Source: an uncultured Paraprevotella sp.
Lineage (GTDB): Bacteria; Bacteroidota; Bacteroidia; Bacteroidales; Bacteroidaceae
Assembly: GCA_944320765.1 (NCBI GenBank)
Contig: CALUIS010000010.1
Span: 1 to 64,000, forward strand
Direction of reading: 5' to 3'
Length of the DNA stretch: 64,000 bases
Positions 1 through 5,856 of this stretch are shown here, one piece after another; the first letter of the stretch is position 1; each line of letters opens with the position of its first letter. The notes beneath the pieces were generated by a model. It was not told the origin of the DNA. It was given only the letters and a program-made list of their open reading frames with translations, and did not search any database. The translations under genes were made by a program, and so were the position numbers.

Positions 1-92
1 TGCATATAAGCAAGTAATTTTTCAAAAGAAGTCATAACGTGGAACGCGCCTAATGCCGGACAGTAACCACAATACTCTCCCTCCTCGTGCAT
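1..92 (-). CDS. Partial small ORF, possibly HicB-like antitoxin
   Basis: A reading frame starts at an ATG at position 92 on the minus strand and runs off the left edge after 30 codons. The visible residues include EEGEYCGYCPALGAF, which recalls the strand after the start of HicB-type antitoxins, where a Y-x-a-x-C-P-a-l pattern is common. An in-frame stop lies just upstream of the ATG, so the protein begins close to this motif. It lies in the AT-rich element end next to a transposase. With so little sequence the family assignment is a guess; the reading frame itself is plausible but unproven. Confidence 0.3.
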   Translation of the reverse strand, partial: MHEEGEYCGYCPALGAFHVMTSFEKLLAYM

Positions 93-152
93 GGTCTTTT
101 ATTTAAACATCACGAGTTTCACAGAAACTTTTTCCATAATATTGAATTGATT

Positions 153-1046
153 TTATGTGCCGACTATATCTGTATAACCGACACGGATTAAATTCTTGTC
201 TATGATTTGGTTGAATTTCGCCATCGGTGTTTTCTTTCGGGTATTGTAGGTAAATTCAAACTCCGCACAGTATTTGGATAGGTGTTCCTTACTTGGTCTA
301 TGGTATGTACCCATCATTGACCTTTTCAGATGCGACCATGCACCCTCAATGGTATTGGTGTAAACATCCCCACGCACATATTCCTTGCGTTTGTGTTTCA
401 CTACGCTATGTTTATAGTCCTTATCCAATTTAGTGTAAGCCCACCATTCATCACTCATAATATGGGAACCGCCTTTTATCCGTTTATGGATTATCGGCTC
501 TAATGTTATGCGTTTGGTGTTCTCCACTGGTGTAATTGACAAGCGACCTTTGCGTTGTACCGCCCCGAATACAGGTGTTTTGTTTTCTGAACCACGACCA
601 CGTTTCCCCTTTTTCTTACCACCGACATACGTTTCATCCACTTCGACCGTTCCCCGTAATTGGTTATCGGAATTACGATGTTCCAACATATATCGTATCT
701 TGTGCAGTAAGTACCAAGCTGACTTTTGCGTCACGCCGATAGCCTTTGACAACTCAATGGAACTGATGCCTTTCTTTGATAGCGAAATCAGATAGAAAGT
801 CAGAAACCATTTCTGCAAAGGTATGTTGGAGTTCTCGTAAATTGTGCCGGTAGTGACTTTGAACTGTTTACCACAATGTGCGCACTTGAAAGTCTTTCCG
901 TTTTTGTAACGGTAAATCTTTTGTGCGTTGCCACAATGCGGACAGACAGGAGTATTGCCCCATCTGCGTTTTTCAAGATACTTCCTGCAAGCATCCTCAT
1001 CGGGAAACTGTTTGAAGAAGTAGAAAAGATTGTAATTTTCACTCAT
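153..1046 (-). CDS. IS1595-family (ISXO2-like) transposase
   Basis: This 297-residue protein is a DDE-type transposase. The N-terminal quarter carries a zinc ribbon with two CxxC pairs (CPHCG near residue 36 and CAHCG near 55), followed by a helix-turn-helix-like stretch around ELSKAIGVTQKSAWYLL. The C-terminal half has the ISXO2/IS1595 catalytic core: VEVDETYVGG (first Asp), IMSDEWWAY (second Asp) and NTIEGAWSHLKR, where the usual N or E of this family sits. Length is normal, so the gene looks intact. Terminal inverted repeats could not be found with confidence. It sits in the AT-rich left end, left of the tRNA-His remnant, so it probably belongs to an integrated element rather than the core chromosome. 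Confidence 0.9.
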   Translation of the reverse strand: MSENYNLFYFFKQFPDEDACRKYLEKRRWGNTPVCPHCGNAQKIYRYKNGKTFKCAHCGKQFKVTTGTIYENSNIPLQKWFLTFYLISLSKKGISSIELSKAIGVTQKSAWYLLHKIRYMLEHRNSDNQLRGTVEVDETYVGGKKKGKRGRGSENKTPVFGAVQRKGRLSITPVENTKRITLEPIIHKRIKGGSHIMSDEWWAYTKLDKDYKHSVVKHKRKEYVRGDVYTNTIEGAWSHLKRSMMGTYHRPSKEHLSKYCAEFEFTYNTRKKTPMAKFNQIIDKNLIRVGYTDIVGT

Positions 1047-1064
1047 TTTTCACCGATTTTTATA

Positions 1065-1096
1065 TGAAGTTACGAAAAAACGGTGAATTAGCCAAA
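1065..1096 (-). promoter_or_regulatory. Promoter of the IS1595 transposase gene
   Basis: On the minus strand TTTG (1093-1096) is followed after 20 bases by TAACTTCA (1065-1072), close to the Bacteroidota consensus TTTG-N19..21-TAnnTTTG, with the start codon about 20 bases downstream. The -7 box departs from consensus in its last two bases. Confidence 0.5.
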
Positions 1097-1430
1097 TGGC
1101 TATGAAACAATTTCTTATGTTATTTTTATAGCGATAATCACTAAAACCAAAGCCATATAAAGGTCTTATAAATGCCTGCAAATATGACTTTTGGTGTAGG
1201 AGCATCCACCCACAGACCTAAATACAGACTTTGGTTAGGATTGTATATAATTACGTAACCGAATAATAAAAACAGTTATGAAGCAAAAAGAAAAAAACTT
1301 AGCACTCCAATAAGTGCATCCATTGGCTTAGTATAACTTTAGCCATTGTTGGTCAATAGTTGGTTTATTGACCAATAAAAGAGACAGATAACTGGCTGAC
1401 AATTATAGATATAATATTTATTTCAAGGAC
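1097..1430. other. AT-rich gap without recognisable gene
   Basis: No convincing coding frame, RNA gene or repeat was seen between the transposase promoter and the tRNA-His remnant. The composition is AT-rich like the rest of the left end, and unlike the chromosome to the right of 1480. I take it as the terminal, non-coding part of the integrated element. Confidence 0.5.
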
Positions 1431-1475
1431 TATTGTGGTTCTGAATGTCGTGGGTTCGAGTCCCACTAGTCACCC
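1431..1475 (+). other. tRNA-His 3' half (attachment-site remnant)
   Basis: From the anticodon loop onward the sequence matches a histidine tRNA: anticodon GTG (1435-1437), the 3' anticodon stem TCTGA, a perfect T-arm GTGGG-TTCGAGT-CCCAC (1450-1466), acceptor strand TAGTCAC and the histidine-specific discriminator C (1474). The 5' half is missing: bases upstream of 1433 cannot pair with the anticodon or acceptor strands. A tRNA 3' half without a 5' half is what a tyrosine-recombinase element leaves at its far end. The fragment keeps its own terminator directly downstream, so the native chromosome is inferred to lie to the right and the element to the left. Confidence 0.8.
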
Positions 1476-1481
1476 AACAGC

Positions 1482-1516
1482 AAAGAGGGATTTCAGCGAT
1501 GATTTCCCTCTTTTTT
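1482..1516 (+). terminator. Rho-independent terminator after tRNA-His remnant
   Basis: Stem AAAGAGGGA (1482-1490) pairs with TCCCTCTTT (1505-1513) and is followed by a T-run. It follows the tRNA-His 3' end by 7 bases, as expected for the native tRNA terminator. Confidence 0.8.
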
Positions 1517-1548
1517 AATGGGTTACAAATCCGTTCCTGCCCCCTCGT

Positions 1549-1740
1549 TAGAATCGCAAAAGAAAGAGGCCGTTTACTTTGCCCCAAAAACGGCCAAAGT
1601 AAGGCGAAAATGTTTCCACATAGTTTATCCCCTCAACTATGCGGAAAAACATTCCGCAAACAATAGCTCTGAAAAAGCCGAGAGGCCTCACACTTACGGA
1701 TACACACGAAAACATGTTCCTGTAAATGTGAGACCCCTCA
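1549..1740. other. Structured intergenic region with nested and competing hairpins
   Basis: Several inverted repeats follow each other without a gene. GGCCGTTT (1568-1575) pairs with AAACGGCC (1588-1595), while TTACTTTG (1574-1581) can pair with CAAAGTAA (1595-1602), so the two stems overlap. TGTTTCCACATAGTT (1611-1625) pairs with 1635-1651 with two mismatches, and GCGGAA (1641-1646) can instead pair with TTCCGC (1652-1657). A third long stem joins 1682-1697 to 1722-1739. The arrangement suggests a structured RNA or a small palindromic repeat element; no known class was recognised. Confidence 0.45.
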
Positions 1741-1812
1741 ATCACATCGCGACATCTCCCGCCAAGGCGGAGTTCCTATCGCTGCCCCCCAAAAGGAGGC
1801 TTATACCTTTTA

Positions 1813-3204
1813 TTATTTGCTTCCGGCTTTCCAGAAGTTCTCTTCCCTTTCCTGCTTGGCCTTCTGAGCCTGATATTCAGCATTGGCTCTCTCATACTCG
1901 GCATTCTTTCGCTGCACCTCCTGGATTTTCTCCTTCAGACGGTTGGCAGAACCTGAAATGCTGACATCCTCACTGGCAGCCTTACTGCAATAAGCAATGG
2001 CATCAGAGAATTTCTTGGTGGAAGCCAGAATCTGCGCACGCACCAGATGAGCCTTTCCGGAAATACCCGGATTATACTGCACGGCCTTGTCCAAATAGGC
2101 GAAAGCCTCATCCGCATTGCCAGACTTCGCCACAGCGTTGGCGATACGCAACGCGATGGCAGCCTTCGTCTGGTTCGTAGGACACAGCTCCAACGCCTTG
2201 TCGTAATACTGCACGGATTCGGCCACCTTGCCTTCCTTGTAATATTTCTGGGCCGTACCGATAGCGGACTCATAGCTCGGCTCTATATTGTAGGCATATT
2301 CGGCCGCCTTGAAGTAAATGTCCGTGTCGTCACAATCGTTGGCAGCCAACAAAGTCAACGCAGACTTCAGATAAGCCAGATTGGCCTTGTTCTCCTCAAT
2401 CTTAGGACCGAAGATGGCAATCAGCTGGTCGCGGTCGGCCGCCTTGGACTGGGCGAACATAATCTCAATGCGGTTCAACGTAGGGTCATATTGCGACAAG
2501 ATTTTCTGGGCCGCCACGGAATCCGTAGCTTCATTGGCCTGCTCCAGCATCTTCTGGCAAACCTCACGGCTCTCCATATAATCCTTCAGGAACTGCTCAC
2601 GGAATCCCATGGTGTCTTTCAGGTACTTCTGGTAGGAAATCTCAAAGAACTTGTCCAACACAAAACCCGGCACTTCCTTCGCCCCGTCCTGGTTAATCAG
2701 GTCGATGCCCTCGCGGAACATGTCGTATGCCTTGTCTATGGAATACCCGTCAGCCACTCCGGCACCGTAATAGGCATAGTCAAAAGCCTTACGAGCCACG
2801 ATGTCGCCTTTCGTGACACGATTCTTAGGTTTCGTGAAGGAATTCAGCGCGTCCAGATTCTGCAGACGGGTGTCATACATGGCCATCAACTCGTTGAAAT
2901 AAGCCTTTTTCTTGGCCATATCCTGCTCCTTCACCAATACATTCGCCAGAATGACGGCCCCATAGGCATACGTACCCACTTCCGCGCAGGGGGCTTTTGC
3001 CAGCACCTCTTTCCAAGGCCCGTATGCGGCGGCATAGTCCTTCGCCCTGTAACTGTCCTTGTATGCCACGATATTCCCTAACGTGGTGATACTGTCCTGG
3101 CCATGGCCGATACGGTCGTAAACCCGGGTTCCTTCATACTGGGCCATCGCAGGCACACAGGCTGCCGCCATGCCCAATACTGTCACAAACTTTTTCAGTC
3201 TCAT
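1813..3204 (-). CDS. Secreted tetratricopeptide repeat protein
   Basis: This 463-residue protein has a signal peptide (MRLKKFVTVLGMAAACVPAMAQ) and is predicted to be exported. Residues about 25-280 are helical and lack a recognised domain. Residues about 300-440 contain three TPR units, seen in segments such as GKVAESVQYYDKALELCP, GNADEAFAYLDKAVQYNP and KKFSDAIAYCSKAAS. The C-terminus (about 440-463) is a charged, coiled-coil-like tail rich in E, K and Q. Such exported TPR proteins are common in Bacteroidales and usually scaffold protein contacts; no specific role can be assigned. It stands alone on the minus strand with its own promoter upstream. Confidence 0.85.
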   Translation of the reverse strand: MRLKKFVTVLGMAAACVPAMAQYEGTRVYDRIGHGQDSITTLGNIVAYKDSYRAKDYAAAYGPWKEVLAKAPCAEVGTYAYGAVILANVLVKEQDMAKKKAYFNELMAMYDTRLQNLDALNSFTKPKNRVTKGDIVARKAFDYAYYGAGVADGYSIDKAYDMFREGIDLINQDGAKEVPGFVLDKFFEISYQKYLKDTMGFREQFLKDYMESREVCQKMLEQANEATDSVAAQKILSQYDPTLNRIEIMFAQSKAADRDQLIAIFGPKIEENKANLAYLKSALTLLAANDCDDTDIYFKAAEYAYNIEPSYESAIGTAQKYYKEGKVAESVQYYDKALELCPTNQTKAAIALRIANAVAKSGNADEAFAYLDKAVQYNPGISGKAHLVRAQILASTKKFSDAIAYCSKAASEDVSISGSANRLKEKIQEVQRKNAEYERANAEYQAQKAKQEREENFWKAGSK

Positions 3205-3269
3205 CTTTATCCTTTCTTTAATACTATATTAATTCATACCTATTATATAAACAGCACATGAATCTTGCG

Positions 3270-3277
3270 CAAAAATA
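3270..3277 (-). promoter_or_regulatory. -7 box upstream of TPR gene
   Basis: On the minus strand TATTTTTG matches the Bacteroidota -7 consensus TAnnTTTG, about 65 bases upstream of the TPR start codon. No good TTTG box is seen at the right distance upstream. Confidence 0.45.
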
Positions 3278-3459
3278 CAAAATAAAATCATCCGACCGCA
3301 GGCATTTCCGGAAAAAACACAAAAGGAAGCCATTTTTTACTCCCATTTATGGATTTTTCAGGCACAAGAGTTTCATGTCCCCGCTAAAAAACGCCGCAAA
3401 GGATGGTCATCCGGATTCTTTTTCGCAACTTTGCAGCCGATTGACAAAAAAGCGAACTT

Positions 3460-3834
3460 ATGAAAGCATTACACACAGAACTGGCGCCTGCCGCCATCGG
3501 GCCTTACAGCCAAGCCATTAACGTCAACGGATTCATCTTCGCCTCAGGGCAGCTCCCCATCGACCCGGCCACCGGGGAACTGGCGGAAGGTGGCATCAAG
3601 GAACAGACCCGCCAAGCCCTCGCCAACGCAAGACACATTCTGGAAGAAGGCGGAACGGATTTGTCGCATGTGGTCAAGACCACCGTGTTCCTTGCGGACA
3701 TGGCCGATTTCGCAGCGATGAACGAAGTCTACTCCACTTTCTTCAGCGAACCTTATCCGGCACGCTCGGCCATCGCTGTGAAAGCACTTCCGAAAGGCGC
3801 GCTCGTAGAAATTGAATGCATAGCCTTCCGGTAG
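3460..3834 (+). CDS. ridA: RidA family enamine/imine deaminase
   Basis: At 124 residues this is the normal length for RidA (YjgF/YER057c/UK114). RidA hydrolyses reactive enamine/imine intermediates such as 2-aminoacrylate released by PLP enzymes, in the cytoplasm as a trimer. Visible hallmarks are GPYSQAI near residue 14, FASGQLPIDP near 27, the strand HVVKTTVFLADM, and the substrate-carboxylate-binding Arg in YPARSAIAV (about residue 105) followed by GALVEIECIA at the C-terminus. A CAACTTTG box (3426-3433), near the -7 consensus, precedes it. Its downstream neighbour is convergent, so it is probably a single-gene transcript. Confidence 0.93.
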   Translation: MKALHTELAPAAIGPYSQAINVNGFIFASGQLPIDPATGELAEGGIKEQTRQALANARHILEEGGTDLSHVVKTTVFLADMADFAAMNEVYSTFFSEPYPARSAIAVKALPKGALVEIECIAFR

Positions 3835-3862
3835 GAAGAAGAAGCACGGGCCGGAAGCCTCT

Positions 3863-4060
3863 CTAATAATGATCAAAATGCGTTATCGGGGGAGTCTCCC
3901 GGCTCGTATTGGCTTCATATCTGGCGCACAGCCGTCTGGCCTCGGCCACATACCGCTCCCCCGTCCAGTTGCACTCGCAAATGATGGGGTTCTTCATCCA
4001 TTGCATGTATCTGCCGTGCTTGCATTCAAAGCACTTCACCATTTTGTCCTTGCCTGCCAT
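3863..4060 (-). CDS. Small cysteine-rich protein (65 aa)
   Basis: A 65-residue frame with five Cys residues, two of them in CFECKHG (about residues 10-16), two in IICEC and one in RRLCARYE. The spacing suggests a metal-binding knuckle of two CxxC/CxC pairs. It starts 21 bases after the stop of the upstream lipoprotein gene on the same strand, so the two are probably cotranscribed. No family is recognised. The residue composition (Trp, Tyr, Cys, His) looks like a real folded protein rather than a chance frame. Confidence 0.6.
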   Translation of the reverse strand: MAGKDKMVKCFECKHGRYMQWMKNPIICECNWTGERYVAEARRLCARYEANTSRETPPITHFDHY

Positions 4061-4081
4061 AATGTTGTTGTCCTTACATTG

Positions 4082-4669
4082 TCAAATACTGTGGAAGACC
4101 TCTATCTCCCCGCCTTTCCGGCCCTGCAAGACCAACGAGTCGGGCGACAGCTCCAGCACGGCCAGCGTGTCGCTCCCCACCTCTTGCGCCAGGACCAGAT
4201 CGCAGTTGCACAAACTCCATCCTTTATAAACCCGCTTCCCGGAAAGGGAATAGGCCTTCCCGTCCGCCTCCAGACGGAATCCTCGTTGCCTGTCGGTGTC
4301 CGACTGCCATTTCTTCTGCAGCATTTGGGAGATGTTGAGAGCCACACATACACTTTGGTTGTCATCGCATGTAGTGATGGCGTACCGGTCCGTATAGTTG
4401 GCGATTTCGCCCAAAATGCGCCCCAAATCCCCTGTCCTCTCGTCTGTCTTGTTAAGGACCAGCGTGTCTCCTCCGTCCGTCACGAGTTCCAGGCAACTCA
4501 TGCCCGTGCCTTCCCCCAGATGGCCATAAAAGGCCGTATCAGGCAAAGCTCCCGCGATGGAATCTTTTACGCCCTCTTCACATGGCTTCTGCTTTCCGCC
4601 CGTGCAGGCAAGCAGAAAGCTTACGGCCGCCGCCATCGAAAACCAAAGACAAATCCGCGCCTTTCTCAT
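4082..4669 (-). CDS. Hypothetical lipoprotein (195 aa)
   Basis: The N-terminus is a lipoprotein signal with lipobox LLAC at about residues 19-22, so the mature protein should be anchored in the outer or inner membrane. The rest (about 30-195) has alternating strands such as AFYGHLGEGTGMSCLELV and AVLELSPDSLVLQG, loosely like NlpE-type beta-barrel lipoproteins, but this is only a resemblance. Internal Cys residues (TTCDD, CNCDL) could form disulfides after export. A minus-strand TATATTTG box lies at 4703-4710, and the small cysteine-rich gene follows 21 bases downstream. Confidence 0.75.
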   Translation of the reverse strand: MRKARICLWFSMAAAVSFLLACTGGKQKPCEEGVKDSIAGALPDTAFYGHLGEGTGMSCLELVTDGGDTLVLNKTDERTGDLGRILGEIANYTDRYAITTCDDNQSVCVALNISQMLQKKWQSDTDRQRGFRLEADGKAYSLSGKRVYKGWSLCNCDLVLAQEVGSDTLAVLELSPDSLVLQGRKGGEIEVFHSI

Positions 4670-4702
4670 TGTATCTGATGCTTATTTGTGGATATGAATA
4701 TA

Positions 4703-4710
4703 CAAATATA
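4703..4710 (-). promoter_or_regulatory. -7 box for the lipoprotein/small-protein operon
   Basis: TATATTTG on the minus strand, about 35 bases upstream of the lipoprotein start, fits TAnnTTTG exactly. The -33 box is unclear. Confidence 0.5.
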
Positions 4711-4748
4711 CTAAATATTCAAAAAAGAACACCCTTATTTGGATTTTA

Positions 4749-4781
4749 TTTGCTTCATTCACCATTTCTTCCTTAAATTTG
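4749..4781 (+). promoter_or_regulatory. Consensus promoter for the YugP-type peptidase
   Basis: TTTG (4749-4752) and TAAATTTG (4774-4781) are separated by 21 bases, an exact match to the Bacteroidota consensus. The start codon of the peptidase follows about 55 bases later. Confidence 0.8.
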
Positions 4782-4835
4782 CGGCGTTGGCATGATTTTT
4801 GATACGCTTTTTATATAACTTAAAAGAAAGAAAAT

Positions 4836-5510
4836 ATGTATTGGATTCTATTTATCGGTATCGCCGTACTCAGTTGGCTGGTGCAGGCAAACCTGAAACA
4901 CAAGTTTGAGAAATTCTCGAAAATCCCTGTCGACGGCGGGCTGACGGGACGTGACATCGCACTGAAGATGCTGCACGACAACGGGATATACGACGTGCAG
5001 GTGACCTGCACCCCCGGATCGTTGACAGACCATTACAACCCGGCCAACAAGACCGTCAACCTGAGCGAGGACGTATATGACACTTGCAGTGTGGCGGCAG
5101 CGGCCGTAGCGGCCCACGAGTGCGGACACGCCGTGCAACACGCCCGCGCATACGCCCCGCTGAAGATGAGAAGCAGCCTGGTGCCGGTCATATCCTTCGC
5201 GTCCAACTGGATGATGTGGGTTCTCCTTATCGGCATGTTCACCCTGAACACATTCCCCCAAATCATGCTGTTCGGCATCATCCTGTTCGCCGCCACGACC
5301 TTGTTCAGCTTCGTCACCTTGCCCGTAGAGATTGACGCAAGCCGGCGGGCGGTCAGATGGCTGAGTGACGCGGGCGTGACAAACAGCCGGAACTATGGCG
5401 CGGCAGTCTCGGCCCTCCGTTCCGCCGCCTATACCTATGTCGTTGCGGCATTGGGTTCGCTGGCCACCTTATTATATTATGTCATGATATTCCTCGGACG
5501 ACGCGAATAG
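4836..5510 (+). CDS. Membrane zinc metallopeptidase, YugP family
   Basis: This 224-residue protein matches the YugP/neutral zinc metallopeptidase family (Zn_peptidase_2). Residues 1-18 form a first membrane segment, the HEXXH-type motif HECGH lies at 94-98 with its catalytic Glu at 95, and two hydrophobic segments at about 120-160 and one at about 195-218 cross the membrane again. The third zinc ligand is probably the Glu in VEIDASRRA. The family acts at the cytoplasmic membrane; physiological substrates are unknown. Length is normal. A consensus promoter lies just upstream and the tRNA promoter follows 43 bases after the stop. Confidence 0.9.
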   Translation: MYWILFIGIAVLSWLVQANLKHKFEKFSKIPVDGGLTGRDIALKMLHDNGIYDVQVTCTPGSLTDHYNPANKTVNLSEDVYDTCSVAAAAVAAHECGHAVQHARAYAPLKMRSSLVPVISFASNWMMWVLLIGMFTLNTFPQIMLFGIILFAATTLFSFVTLPVEIDASRRAVRWLSDAGVTNSRNYGAAVSALRSAAYTYVVAALGSLATLLYYVMIFLGRRE

Positions 5511-5552
5511 GACATCTTTTTTGAGGTATTCCACAAAAAAACGGCCAAAGGA

Positions 5553-5583
5553 TTTGCAGATTCAAAAAAAAGCCGTACCTTTG
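5553..5583 (+). promoter_or_regulatory. Consensus promoter of the tRNA-Ser/tRNA-Glu unit
   Basis: TTTG (5553-5556), 19 bases, then TACCTTTG (5576-5583): a perfect Bacteroidota promoter about 43 bases before tRNA-Ser. Both tRNAs and the hairpin terminator that follows form one transcription unit. Confidence 0.85.
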
Positions 5584-5626
5584 CATCGCGTTTGAGAAAA
5601 ACGCCTGCCGGAGGGCAGGACGGAAA

Positions 5627-5714
5627 GGAAGTTTGGGTGAGTGGCTGAAACCACCAGTTTGCTAAACTGACGTACGGGATTACCGTACCGGGGGTTCGAA
5701 TCCCCCAGCTTCCG
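5627..5714 (+). tRNA. tRNA-Ser (GCT)
   Basis: An 88-base class II tRNA. Acceptor GGAAGTT (5627-5633) pairs with AGCTTCC (5707-5713), discriminator G at 5714. The anticodon loop TTGCTAA carries GCT at 5661-5663, reading AGC/AGT serine codons. A long variable arm (CGTACGG/CCGTACG) and T-arm GGGGG-TTCGAAT-CCCCC confirm the type. CCA is not encoded. Confidence 0.95.
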
Positions 5715-5726
5715 CGCTCAAAAAAA

Positions 5727-5798
5727 GGCGTCTTCGTCTAGCGGCTAGGACACATGCCTCTCACGCATGTAACACGGGTTCGATTCCCGTAGACGCTA
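5727..5798 (+). tRNA. tRNA-Glu (CTC)
   Basis: A 72-base tRNA. Acceptor GGCGTCT pairs with AGACGCT (first pair G-T), anticodon stem CATGC/GCATG encloses the loop CTCTCAC with anticodon CTC at 5760-5762, and the T-arm is ACGGG-TTCGATT-CCCGT. It follows tRNA-Ser by 12 bases and shares its promoter and terminator. Confidence 0.95.
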
Positions 5799-5803
5799 CA
5801 ACA

Positions 5804-5841
5804 AAAAGAGCAGTGCTTCTATCAAGCACTGCTCTTTTATT
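5804..5841 (+). terminator. Strong terminator after tRNA-Glu, probably bidirectional
   Basis: GAGCAGTGCTT pairs perfectly with AAGCACTGCTC around a 5-base loop, flanked by an A-run on the left and TTTTATT on the right, so it can end both the tRNA transcript and the convergent GH97 transcript. Confidence 0.9.
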
Positions 5842-5856
5842 ATATCCTCGCCCCAT

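Noticed and set aside
65..74. Ten-base match (minus strand) to the tRNA-His anticodon loop region
   Set aside because: The match is short, lies inside a reading frame and does not extend into the T-arm; most likely chance.
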